From a bacterium (GTDB lineage Bacteria; Babelota; Babeliae; Babelales; Vermiphilaceae): 19,632 nucleotides of DNA. The notes below the pieces were generated by a model. The model was not told the origin of the DNA, ran no database searches, and worked only from the letters and a program-made list of their open reading frames with translations. Location: contig DAOUPL010000008.1 in assembly GCA_030626185.1 (NCBI GenBank), forward strand, positions 1 to 19,632, in the 5' to 3' direction. The position numbers were made by a program, and so were the translations under genes. Position 1 is the stretch's first letter. Every line of letters begins with the position of its first letter. Shown here one piece after another: positions 1 to 7,592 of this stretch.

Positions 1-1
1 A

Positions 2-1096
2 TCAAGCATACCTAGGAGTATTTTATATTTTTACCAAACTTCTGTAACGCTAAAAGCATTTTCAAGTCTCACTGGTCAAACCAGTGGTTTACTTTTTCAT
101 CTTTTAATTATAGAGCAAACAGCGTCGCTCACATACACTAGTTCTATTTACCAACATCGCGATACCCTCGTTGATTCTGTAGTTGCGTTATGTGAATACA
201 ATCATGCAAAACAAACAGAAAACGCATCTTTAATTGCAGATTTTTGCTGGGCATTACTTGATTATGGCTCAGCAATTGCCGAAGGCGCTTTACTTGGTGT
301 TGCCACTGTTGTTACCACTGCGGTTGAACACCCGTTTCAAACAATAGCATGCGCAATTGCAGGAGAGTATGTTCTTGCATATCAATTAAGCAAACTTTTG
401 TATCATGTCGCAGACATAGGACTAACAGCACTTTCTGATAAAGAACAAGCTCGCGAAAAATGGGATACCTTTTTAAACTCTGTTACAAGCATTATTGACG
501 CAATACAAAACAAACAAGTGTCACTTCGTGATGTGCTCAAAACAGGTACTGCCATCGCTGTTGGTTGGAAGGCACACAGTAAATTGCTCAGTGGATTAAA
601 TAAATTTTATCAACAAGCACAAACGCATGCGATAAATTTTGCAAATTACAATCCTTCTGCATCACCTGAAAAATACATATCAACTCCTGAAGGAAGTTTG
701 TTACGAGTGGGCAAGGAAAGCGCAAATATTACTCAAAATAATACATGTCCACCACGATGTGTAAACCAGTATACAAATTTAAAAAACGAGCTTAAAATAG
801 AAGCGTTTACAAGTGTTCTTAAAGTAACAAAACATGGAGCAAAAAGACTTATCGAAAGGGGCTTTGAACCAGAAGAAGCTTTAAGTGTAATTGAAAAAGC
901 TGACTTTATAACACGACAAAGTAATGGTGCTAAGGTATTTTTAAAATCATTTAAAAAAGGAAAAAACCACTGCATAGTTATAAACGAACAAACCACCGAA
1001 GTAGTTACCGCAATGAAACATGTAAGTAAAAAAGATTTGATAAATCTTTCAAAAGGTTATAAATGGGAAGCATTATGGAAAAATATTCGGGAGTAG
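2..1096 (+). CDS. Polymorphic toxin-like protein, C-terminal part (5' end outside window), DUF4258-like toxin domain
   Basis: The reading frame is open from the first bases of the window, so the gene begins upstream; at least 364 residues are visible. A TTG at 398 is an internal codon and not a likely start. A hydrophobic, alanine-rich stretch encoded around 275-395 could be a membrane or pre-toxin segment. A polar linker follows, then a compact C-terminal domain (about 815-1040) with the pattern KHGAKRLIERGFEPEEAL, a central NGAKVFLK strand and a final strand ending TTEVVTAMKH. This H-x3-R...ERG...VVT layout is typical of DUF4258-like/BECR-fold toxin domains, which are often RNases at the C-terminus of secreted toxins; that assignment is from memory of the family and unproven. 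The next gene overlaps its end by 22 bp and is a candidate immunity gene. Alternative: a host-directed effector with the same fold. Confidence 0.6.
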   Translation, partial: SSIPRSILYFYQTSVTLKAFSSLTGQTSGLLFHLLIIEQTASLTYTSSIYQHRDTLVDSVVALCEYNHAKQTENASLIADFCWALLDYGSAIAEGALLGVATVVTTAVEHPFQTIACAIAGEYVLAYQLSKLLYHVADIGLTALSDKEQAREKWDTFLNSVTSIIDAIQNKQVSLRDVLKTGTAIAVGWKAHSKLLSGLNKFYQQAQTHAINFANYNPSASPEKYISTPEGSLLRVGKESANITQNNTCPPRCVNQYTNLKNELKIEAFTSVLKVTKHGAKRLIERGFEPEEALSVIEKADFITRQSNGAKVFLKSFKKGKNHCIVINEQTTEVVTAMKHVSKKDLINLSKGYKWEALWKNIRE

Positions 1097-1308
1097 CATG
1101 CTGTTTTTGCAAAAATAATGTACAAGCAACTGGTGTTGATCCTTGCGACATAAGTATTGCAACAAAATGGGATCGTCCTGATCAAAAACGACGTGATCAA
1201 CTTTTTTGGTGCCATGCACAATGCTTTAAAGATCGCATGCACAAAAATCTAAAAATACATTTTTGGCTCGATATTTTATCCTCTGATCTAGATGATGATG
1301 ACGAATAA
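1075..1308 (+). CDS. Small Cys-rich protein, putative immunity protein (copy 1)
   Basis: A 77-residue protein that starts inside the end of the preceding toxin-like gene. An in-frame ATG lies at 1063, but the ATG at 1075 is preferred: it has GGGAAG at good spacing and aligns with the start of the downstream paralogue (MEKYSG versus MEELSG). Conserved Cys/His residues are C9, C10, C12, C24, C46, H47 and C50, with motifs CCFC, DPCDI and FWCHAQC, suggesting a small zinc-bound fold. It ends in an acidic DDDDE tail. Over 64 aligned residues it is about 70% identical (hand count, 45 of 64) to the protein at 1420-1704. Placement directly after a toxin-like gene, with translational overlap, suggests immunity; no function is visible from sequence alone. 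Confidence 0.75.
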   Translation: MEKYSGVACCFCKNNVQATGVDPCDISIATKWDRPDQKRRDQLFWCHAQCFKDRMHKNLKIHFWLDILSSDLDDDDE

Positions 1309-1395
1309 CGTTATCAGCAATCTGCGCTGAAAAAACAACTACGAATACTTGAAAAAAACAAAAAATGGGATCATGCAATCTTATTTATGGATTAA
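1309..1395 (+). other. In-frame continuation after the copy-1 stop codon (possible truncated C-terminus)
   Basis: The TAA at 1306-1308 is followed in the same frame by 28 sense codons before the next TAA at 1393-1395. They encode a lysine-rich, helix-like peptide ending KKWDHAILFMD. The composition looks protein-like, so the copy-1 gene may once have been longer and cut by a nonsense change. A run this long could also arise by chance in AT-rich DNA. The copy-2 protein has an unrelated C-terminal tail, so the paralogue does not settle the matter. Confidence 0.3.
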
Positions 1396-1419
1396 AATTA
1401 AAAATTTCGGGAATTTCAT

Positions 1420-1704
1420 ATGGAAGAATTATCAGGAGTAGTATGTTGTTTTTGTAACAATAGCGTACAAACAACAGAGATTGATCCTTGTGATATTGAT
1501 ATAGCAACAAACTGGGAACGTCCTGATAGAAAACGACGTGATCAATTTTTTTGGTGCCACTCACAATGCTTCAAAAATAATATACACAAAGACTTACAAA
1601 TACATTTTACGCTTGATGTTTTGTCTAAAAATGATGTGATTGAGAAACAAAACACACTCACATCCATTTTTAATACTCTAGGAAAATGGATCTTCAAAAA
1701 ATAG
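1420..1704 (+). CDS. Small Cys-rich protein, putative immunity protein (copy 2)
   Basis: A 94-residue tandem paralogue of the gene at 1075-1308, with every Cys/His position kept (CCFC, DPCDI, FWCHSQC). The shared core ends near residue 68 (FTLDVL). After that it has its own tail, TSIFNTLGKWIFKK, which is amphipathic or hydrophobic and absent from copy 1. The start ATG is preceded by CGGGAA at suitable spacing. The pair looks like a tandem duplication with divergence, a common pattern for immunity genes behind a polymorphic toxin. Zinc binding and immunity are inferences. Confidence 0.8.
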   Translation: MEELSGVVCCFCNNSVQTTEIDPCDIDIATNWERPDRKRRDQFFWCHSQCFKNNIHKDLQIHFTLDVLSKNDVIEKQNTLTSIFNTLGKWIFKK

Positions 1705-1712
1705 AGAATATT

Positions 1713-2213
1713 ATGAAGAAAATTACCATCTTAGCAACTTTGCTTTTATTACTTTTTATAACTGAATCGCATGCTATGTTAAACCGTGTTGCTTTACGAC
1801 GTTTAAAGAAAACTAATCATCGTATACCTAGACACAAAAATATAAAACATTATTTTATTTACAATGAAATCGATTACTGTAAATACAAAGAAAAACAAAA
1901 AACACTAAACGACATTGATTCAAAACTTAAAAAAGTAGAAAGAGATTTTAAAGAAGCTAAATTTGCAAAAAATATATCCCTTTTTGCTATGCTAGCACCA
2001 TTTCCAGCAACTCTTGTTTTTTGGCATTCTGGAATATTGCTTTTATCTTTTCCAGCTACAGTATGTTTTGCCATAACACACACAAAGTACAAAGATATAC
2101 AATCATCAAAAATAGAACTAGAACTATTGAAAACTATAAATGAAATGTTACCTCCCGACCAATTTGTTACAGTTTTACCTAGTAAACAAAAAAAAATTAG
2201 AGATACGCATTAA
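1713..2213 (+). CDS. Exported/membrane protein with signal peptide and hydrophobic hairpin
   Basis: The ATG at 1713 gives an N-terminus that is a textbook signal peptide (MKKITILATLLLLLF...ESHA, cleavage after about residue 21). An ATG at 1686 in the same frame would bury it and overlap the previous gene, so 1713 is preferred, 8 bp after that gene's stop. The 166-residue product is very basic after the signal. It then has a charged helical stretch (KEKQKTLNDIDSKLKKVERD) and two closely spaced hydrophobic segments with prolines (around residues 90-125), probably a membrane hairpin. The tail is polar. I recognise no family. It is probably cotranscribed with the Cys-rich pair. Its 3' end overlaps the convergent gene by 17 bp. 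Confidence 0.65.
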   Translation: MKKITILATLLLLLFITESHAMLNRVALRRLKKTNHRIPRHKNIKHYFIYNEIDYCKYKEKQKTLNDIDSKLKKVERDFKEAKFAKNISLFAMLAPFPATLVFWHSGILLLSFPATVCFAITHTKYKDIQSSKIELELLKTINEMLPPDQFVTVLPSKQKKIRDTH

Positions 2214-2499
2214 TTATCCCATAACCACACGTAATCATCAAAATCGATAACAAATATTGAAAAGTGTTCCCTTGTGATTCTTCAGACGCAATACCAAAAG
2301 GATCTATTTGGCCTTCTAAATTTTGAATTTCTTTTAACAACTCAATGTTTTGTGCAGATAACTTTTTGTTTGCACCTTCAAGTGCGCGCATGGATAAAGT
2401 TAATTTTCTAACCTGCTCATTTGTTAACACTATGTCATTTTGCATTGCGCACACACCACAACAAAAAAATAGACACACAAAAACTAATGATCGCATCAT
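2197..2499 (-). CDS. Small exported coiled-coil protein with C-terminal membrane segment
   Basis: A 100-residue protein. It has a signal peptide (MMRSLVFVCLFFCCGVCA, cleavage before MQND), a heptad-like coiled coil (residues about 25-65, e.g. LSAQNIELLKEIQNLEGQI), and a C-terminal hydrophobic segment (about 80-99) that could anchor it. Two consecutive ATGs start it; a strong GAGGGAG ribosome site lies just upstream. The stop region overlaps the end of the convergent gene. The layout (signal, short polar or helical region, terminal membrane segment) resembles the minus-strand protein at 9582-9902. Function unknown. Confidence 0.65.
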   Translation of the reverse strand: MMRSLVFVCLFFCCGVCAMQNDIVLTNEQVRKLTLSMRALEGANKKLSAQNIELLKEIQNLEGQIDPFGIASEESQGNTFQYLLSILMITCGYGIINAYL

Positions 2500-2600
2500 A
2501 ACACTCTCCCTCTTAAGAAACTCCCCAATTGCATAATACGAAATTTTTGTAATAGAATGCGAGATGTTGCAAATTTTGTATTATCCCGCAAACTAAAAGT

Positions 2601-3185
2601 ATGAATAAAAAACAATTATCCTCTATTATTGCACTAGTTACTTTATGTTTATTTTTGCCATCATGCAGAAAAAAATCTACTAAACAAACCTCACAAGCAA
2701 ATAACTCGCATACTCAAAAAACAAAAATCGATAAGAAAAAAACTATTGCCACCAAAAGGCAAAACAAAAAGAGTAAGAAAAAAATACTCAAAAAAAATCA
2801 ACCGTTATTTATTATTCCCCCAACAACAATTAGCAAAAAACCAAATTTTAAAGCACAACGCACAATAACAATCAACAATAACATTGATGACAAGATGCTC
2901 AGTTATAAACACTGGACGGGCACATATAAACCAAGTAAGTTCCATATATTTATTAATGATCATGAAATTACCAATAAAGCACAAATATCAACCGTATCTA
3001 ATGATGGAAAAACATTAGTTATCACGTATGAATACGAGTTTATGAATGGCTATCGTAAAGATAAACGCGAAGTGATATTTGCACTTGATGATGATACTGA
3101 TACGATTGATCTTACATTTTCGTGGCACGACAAATGGCACATTTTATGCAACCATGCACAACCAATTGCTGATACACAATTATAA
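2601..3185 (+). CDS. Lysine-rich lipoprotein
   Basis: A 194-residue protein starting MNKKQLSSIIALVTLCLFLPSC. The hydrophobic run followed by LPSC is a lipobox, so signal peptidase II cleavage and lipidation at Cys22 are likely. A very lysine/threonine-rich, low-complexity spacer follows (residues about 23-70), then a compact domain (about 95-190) with alternating polar and hydrophobic strands (e.g. VITYEYEFM, EVIFALDDDTDTIDLTFSW), probably beta-rich. The domain is not recognised. The ribosome site is weak (AAAAGT before the ATG). It stands alone between a divergent gene and secA, 125 bp upstream of the secA start. Confidence 0.7.
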   Translation: MNKKQLSSIIALVTLCLFLPSCRKKSTKQTSQANNSHTQKTKIDKKKTIATKRQNKKSKKKILKKNQPLFIIPPTTISKKPNFKAQRTITINNNIDDKMLSYKHWTGTYKPSKFHIFINDHEITNKAQISTVSNDGKTLVITYEYEFMNGYRKDKREVIFALDDDTDTIDLTFSWHDKWHILCNHAQPIADTQL

Positions 3186-3310
3186 TCTTCCTAATTACTC
3201 GGCATTATCATTCACAAAACATACACTTCCTGATAAAATAAAATAAAATTACATTGTAAAAAATTAATTTAAAATGCAATGAACTATATGTATTGTTGCA
3301 AAGGATATTC

Positions 3311-5842
3311 ATGATTGCACAAATTATTGCCCGTCTCTTTGGCACAAATAATGCACGACAACTTAAAAAGTTACATCCAATTGTTGCACAAATTAATGCC
3401 CTTGAAGCACAAATTCAAGCAATGTCAGACGAAGAACTTGTAGGCCAAACTAATAAATTGCGTGAACAACTTGCACAAGGTAAAAGTTTAGATGATATTT
3501 TACCTGAAGCGTTTGCAACTGCGCGAGAAGCAAGTATGCGTACCATCGGTCAACGTCATTATGACGTGCAACTTATGGGTGGCATTGTACTCCATCAAGG
3601 CAAAATTGCTGAAATGAAAACTGGTGAAGGCAAAACATTAAGTGCAACGTTACCCCTTTATTTACACGCGCTTGCTGGCAAAGGTGCACATCTTGTAACC
3701 GTAAATGATTATTTAGCACAGCGTGACTCAAAGTGGATGGCACCAATTTATGAATTTCTTGGATTAACGGTTTCGTGCTTGCAGCACAATATGACCGATC
3801 GCGAACGAAAAGATGTGTATAACGCTGATATTTTGTATGCGACAAATAACGAACTTGGTTTTGATTATTTACGCGATAACATGAAATTTCGTCAAGAAGA
3901 TTTTGTACAACGTAAACTTAATTACGCTATTGTTGATGAAGTTGATTCTATTTTAATTGACGAAGCACGTACCCCACTTATTATTTCTGGTATGGCTGAA
4001 CAAAGCAGTAAACTTTACACCGATGTTAATCGTGTAGTAAAACATCTAAAAAAAGATACACATTTTGAAGTTGATGAAAAAGCTCGTAACGTACAACTTA
4101 GCGATGATGGCAACGATACAATTGAAAAAGCATTTAATATTGATAATTTATACAACGTTGAACATCTAAAATTGTTACATCACGTTAATCAAGCGCTTCG
4201 TGCACATGCATTATTTAAAAAAGATGTTGATTATGTCGTTAAGGACAATCAGGTACTGATTGTTGATGAATTTACTGGTCGTATTTTAGCAGGACGTCGT
4301 TATAGCGATGGCTTACATCAAGCGCTAGAAGCAAAAGAAGGTGCAAAAATTGAGCATGAAAGCCAAACATTAGCATCGATAACGTTGCAAAACTTTTTCC
4401 GTTTATACAAAACTTTAGCAGGGATGACCGGTACTGCTGAAACTGAATCAGAAGAATTTCATAATATTTATAAGCTTGATGTTATTGTTATTCCAACCAA
4501 TCGTCCATTGATTCGTAAAGATCAAGCGGATCTTATCTTTTTGGGCCAAAATGCAAAATTTCAGGCAATTGTTGATGATGTGCGTGAACGCTATAAAAAT
4601 GGTCAACCGGTATTAATTGGTACCGTTGCAATCGAAACTTCAGAATTACTGAGCAACGTCTTAACCGCAAGCGGTGTACCTCACGAAGTATTAAACGCAA
4701 AACAACATCAACGTGAAGCTGAAATTATTGAAAATGCAGGCAAACCAGGACACATCACAATTGCAACAAACATGGCAGGACGTGGAACTGATATTAAACT
4801 TACTGAAGAATCAAAACAGGCTGGTGGTTTGTATATTTTAGGCACCGAGCGTCACGAAAGTCGTCGTATTGATAATCAGCTACGTGGGCGAGCTGGTCGT
4901 CAAGGTGATCAAGGTGAATCACGTTTTTATATTTCATTAGAAGATGATTTAATTCGAATTTTTTCTGGTGGTTCTAATATCAAAAAAACTATGGAACGCG
5001 TTGGAATGACAGAAGATGAAACAATTGAATCTCCTTATGTTTCCAAAACAATTGAACGATCACAGACAAATGTTGAAAAACAGAACTTCGAGTATCGCAA
5101 ACATCTTTTGGAATATGATGATGTGCTCAATCAACAACGGATTGTTGTGTATCAATATCGTTGTGATGCACTTGATGGACACGAAGCTATTTATGGGTTA
5201 ATTCGTGACTTTATTGGTAAAACTGTTAATCGCTTGTTTGAAAAGTTTTTACCAAAAACCTACATGGCTCCTGACCGCGTTCAAGGGTTTATAGAAGCAC
5301 TTGCGCAAATTAGTAACTTTGCTGTTTCAAAATTGAACAATACACTTACTAACCAGAGCAATCATGAACAATTTAAAAATGATGTCATTCAATTTTTGCT
5401 GGAACAGTATAGTTTATTGCGTGGCAGATCTGAACAACAAGAAATGCTACAACAAGCTGAAAAATGGTTAGTTTTGGAAACTATAGACCAAGCATGGAAA
5501 CAACACATGCTCAACTTAGATCACCTCAAAGAAGGTATCAGTTTACGTAGTTGGGGACAAAAAAACCCACTGCTTGAATACAAGCGTGAAGCATTTTTAA
5601 TGTTTAAAGACATGATGGAAGATATTGCACAGTTTGTTGTGCAAGGAATATTCCACATAAACACTGAACGCTTTGACGAACACGCTATCGAAGTTCGTCG
5701 CCAACAAGAGCTTGATCAATTGCAATTATCAGCAAAAGATGACACAGCACCACAGCCGCACGTTACACAAGAACCCAAAATAGGTAGAAATGATCCATGC
5801 CCATGTGGTTCAGGCAAAAAGTACAAAAAATGTTGTGGATAA
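3311..5842 (+). CDS. secA: Protein translocase ATPase SecA
   Basis: SecA is the cytoplasmic motor that drives unfolded preproteins through the SecYEG channel. The ATG at 3311 is chosen because AAGGA sits 5 bp upstream; a TTG at 3293 in the same frame has no such site. The product is 843 residues. Visible features are the Walker A motif MKTGEGKT (102-109), the DEAD-type Walker B VDEVDS (208-213), GRGTDIKL and LRGRAGRQGDQGESRF of the second nucleotide-binding fold, and the scaffold/wing region. The C-terminal zinc-binding SecB/membrane tail RNDPCPCGSGKKYKKCCG has Cys at 830, 832, 841 and 842. Length is ordinary for bacterial SecA and the gene looks intact. It ends 4 bp before the stop of a convergent gene, with no obvious terminator between them. 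The many exported proteins nearby are its expected clients. Confidence 0.98.
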   Translation: MIAQIIARLFGTNNARQLKKLHPIVAQINALEAQIQAMSDEELVGQTNKLREQLAQGKSLDDILPEAFATAREASMRTIGQRHYDVQLMGGIVLHQGKIAEMKTGEGKTLSATLPLYLHALAGKGAHLVTVNDYLAQRDSKWMAPIYEFLGLTVSCLQHNMTDRERKDVYNADILYATNNELGFDYLRDNMKFRQEDFVQRKLNYAIVDEVDSILIDEARTPLIISGMAEQSSKLYTDVNRVVKHLKKDTHFEVDEKARNVQLSDDGNDTIEKAFNIDNLYNVEHLKLLHHVNQALRAHALFKKDVDYVVKDNQVLIVDEFTGRILAGRRYSDGLHQALEAKEGAKIEHESQTLASITLQNFFRLYKTLAGMTGTAETESEEFHNIYKLDVIVIPTNRPLIRKDQADLIFLGQNAKFQAIVDDVRERYKNGQPVLIGTVAIETSELLSNVLTASGVPHEVLNAKQHQREAEIIENAGKPGHITIATNMAGRGTDIKLTEESKQAGGLYILGTERHESRRIDNQLRGRAGRQGDQGESRFYISLEDDLIRIFSGGSNIKKTMERVGMTEDETIESPYVSKTIERSQTNVEKQNFEYRKHLLEYDDVLNQQRIVVYQYRCDALDGHEAIYGLIRDFIGKTVNRLFEKFLPKTYMAPDRVQGFIEALAQISNFAVSKLNNTLTNQSNHEQFKNDVIQFLLEQYSLLRGRSEQQEMLQQAEKWLVLETIDQAWKQHMLNLDHLKEGISLRSWGQKNPLLEYKREAFLMFKDMMEDIAQFVVQGIFHINTERFDEHAIEVRRQQELDQLQLSAKDDTAPQPHVTQEPKIGRNDPCPCGSGKKYKKCCG

Positions 5843-5846
5843 CACG

Positions 5847-6230
5847 TTATTGTTTTATCACAGTACCAATAAATGCACCGTCAACCTGTCTTGGTTGCAC
5901 ATTAAATAATTGATTATTGTACGATGTGTTTATAATCTCTGACATTTTTAGAGTAACCTCTTTGTTGCCAGTACACGATACTTGTCGCACAGTAAATACA
6001 TCAAGATACGCCTTAGAATCTTTATCTTGTCTAAATATCTTAATAACTGGTCGTCGTGTTTTTTCACCAAAAAAAGCTTTTTTACCTTTTTTAATCATAT
6101 AACCACGGCCAACCAAATCATCGATAGCAAACAATTTATCGCTACTATCGTTAACCAGCGTAACGCGGCAGGCAAAGATTGATGTACTTATAAGCAAAGC
6201 TGCTGATAATAAAATTATTATTTTTTTCAT
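5847..6230 (-). CDS. Small secreted protein, likely with a disulfide
   Basis: A 127-residue protein with a signal peptide MKKIIILLSAALLISTSIFA followed at once by Cys21. The context IFAC is a poor lipobox (Phe at -2), so ordinary signal peptidase I cleavage with Cys21 as first mature residue is more likely. A second Cys in VSCTGNKE could pair with it. The rest reads as beta-strand-rich (RVTLVNDSSDKLFAID, PVIKIFRQ, EVTLKMSEI). It is the last gene of a tight minus-strand trio, 11 bp after its upstream neighbour, and its stop almost abuts that of secA. No family recognised. Confidence 0.7.
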   Translation of the reverse strand: MKKIIILLSAALLISTSIFACRVTLVNDSSDKLFAIDDLVGRGYMIKKGKKAFFGEKTRRPVIKIFRQDKDSKAYLDVFTVRQVSCTGNKEVTLKMSEIINTSYNNQLFNVQPRQVDGAFIGTVIKQ

Positions 6231-6241
6231 TGTTCATAACC

Positions 6242-6898
6242 TCATAATAAACTTTTTTTTACCAATTCTACTCTACGCTTTTGTAATTTATCCAAATCAT
6301 CTTCTAATTCATTTTTAAGTTCTTTTATGTTTTTCGTATCCTCTTTGAGATCTTCTAACTCCTCTTTAAAAATTTCATAACCTCGTTGTGCAAAATTTTT
6401 TACTTCTTCGGATGAATCATCAGTAGCTAACCTTGCTTTTAATCCTTTAGTCTTCTTTTTTAACTCTTTCATGTCTCGTTTATTTGAAAGAATGTCACAA
6501 TCTAAAGAATTAATATTACGCTCTAATTCCATTTCTTCTATTTCTACCATCTCTAACGGTGTTTTAGGTAATGGCCCTAAATGCACTGGCGCTCCTGGAT
6601 AATCTGCTGGTGCTGAAACTGATTTAATTGGTATAATATTAAATTTTTTAAGATTTTTACGCAAACTATCAATATTACTTTTTAGTTGTGGTACCACTTT
6701 TTGTAGATTGTCCGTTAGTGTTGAATAACGAATACCAAAACTTTGTCTTTGATCAAATGTTGGATCTTTTTTTTGATTTTGCAATGCTTCATCTAAATTT
6801 TCAAGTTCTTTAAATGTGAACATTAAGTCTGAATAACTCACATCAGCGTATGCTGATTGCCCAACTAACATAAACAAACTTATTAATAACCAATACAT
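6242..6898 (-). CDS. Exported coiled-coil protein with Pro-rich hinge
   Basis: A 218-residue protein with a signal peptide (MYWLLISLFMLVGQSAYA, cleavage before DVSY) and a near-perfect TTAGGAGG ribosome site just upstream. The mature protein has a helical N-terminal part (about 20-95), a short Pro/Ala hinge (SAPADYPGAPVHLGPLPKTP, about 97-117), and a long highly charged coiled coil (about 118-215) with heptads such as LEDLKEDTKNIKELKNELED. The same layout occurs in the next gene upstream, suggesting an ancient duplication or a joint complex in the periplasm. There are gaps of only 11-14 bp on either side, so it is almost certainly cotranscribed with both neighbours. Function unknown. Confidence 0.7.
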   Translation of the reverse strand: MYWLLISLFMLVGQSAYADVSYSDLMFTFKELENLDEALQNQKKDPTFDQRQSFGIRYSTLTDNLQKVVPQLKSNIDSLRKNLKKFNIIPIKSVSAPADYPGAPVHLGPLPKTPLEMVEIEEMELERNINSLDCDILSNKRDMKELKKKTKGLKARLATDDSSEEVKNFAQRGYEIFKEELEDLKEDTKNIKELKNELEDDLDKLQKRRVELVKKSLL

Positions 6899-6912
6899 AA
6901 TAACCTCCTAAA

Positions 6913-7515
6913 TTATTTAAACCAATCTGACACACTTCCAAATAACGTTTCTACTTCTTCCATTTCTTTCTCTGCTTTTTCTAAAATTTTAAACTTATCA
7001 TCTACTATTTTAAGTAGATTGTCCTTTTCTTTATCAGACAAATCCAAACTATTTATAAATCCTTGAATGTTTGCAATTCTATCTTTCTCTTTAATCATCA
7101 TATTAATTTTTTCTTTTGCTCGCTCGAAAGTCATTTCTATCTTCAAAGGTGCTGGTATCCCTATTGTTGATGGTGGTGGCGGTGGTAATTCAGTTGGTGC
7201 TGATGGTGTTTTTTCTACTACCATTGATTTATAAAGACCAAGTTTTTTTACTTTAATTCGTAGATTTACAAAATCTGAATGAGAAAAGTTTGCACCAAAT
7301 AATTTTTCTAATGATTTAAACTCGTCATGAAATTTATTTCTTGTTGCTGAATCAGCAAGTTGCTCAGGTGTTGCATTTTGTAATTTTTTATACAATTTAC
7401 TCACTCGAACCAAACCTTCTTGATAATCTCGTGTAGATATTGCTTGTACATAATAATAAAAAGAACCACTCAATAAAGCGATCATCGCTACTAAAAAAAA
7501 CCTTTTATTATTCAT
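6913..7515 (-). CDS. Exported helical protein with polyproline linker
   Basis: An in-frame ATG at 7527 exists, but the ATG at 7515 is preferred: GGAG lies 6 bp upstream of it, and the product (MNNKRFFLVAMIALLSG...) begins with a clean signal peptide ending VQA. The 200-residue product has a helical first part, a linker with PPPPP (about residues 109-120, TELPPPPPSTIGIPAP) and a charged coiled-coil second part ending SVSDWFK. This mirrors the downstream gene at 6242-6898. It is the first gene of the minus-strand trio, with a plausible promoter immediately upstream. No family recognised. Confidence 0.7.
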   Translation of the reverse strand: MNNKRFFLVAMIALLSGSFYYYVQAISTRDYQEGLVRVSKLYKKLQNATPEQLADSATRNKFHDEFKSLEKLFGANFSHSDFVNLRIKVKKLGLYKSMVVEKTPSAPTELPPPPPSTIGIPAPLKIEMTFERAKEKINMMIKEKDRIANIQGFINSLDLSDKEKDNLLKIVDDKFKILEKAEKEMEEVETLFGSVSDWFK

Positions 7516-7547
7516 CTCACACTCCATTTAACATTGTAATCATTTTT

Positions 7548-7577
7548 ATCATACAAGGACAAAATTACAAATTGCAA
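7548..7577 (-). promoter_or_regulatory. Putative sigma70-type promoter for the three-gene exported-protein unit
   Basis: On the minus strand TTGCAA (7572-7577) and TATGAT (7548-7553) are separated by 18 bp and lie about 33 bp upstream of the ATG at 7515. The match is good, but the region is AT-rich, so chance is possible. Confidence 0.45.
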
Positions 7578-7592
7578 CACTTTTGAAAAAAT

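Noticed and set aside
3293..3310. A TTG start for secA six codons upstream.
   Set aside because: AAGGA lies between this TTG and the ATG at 3311, at proper spacing for the ATG only.
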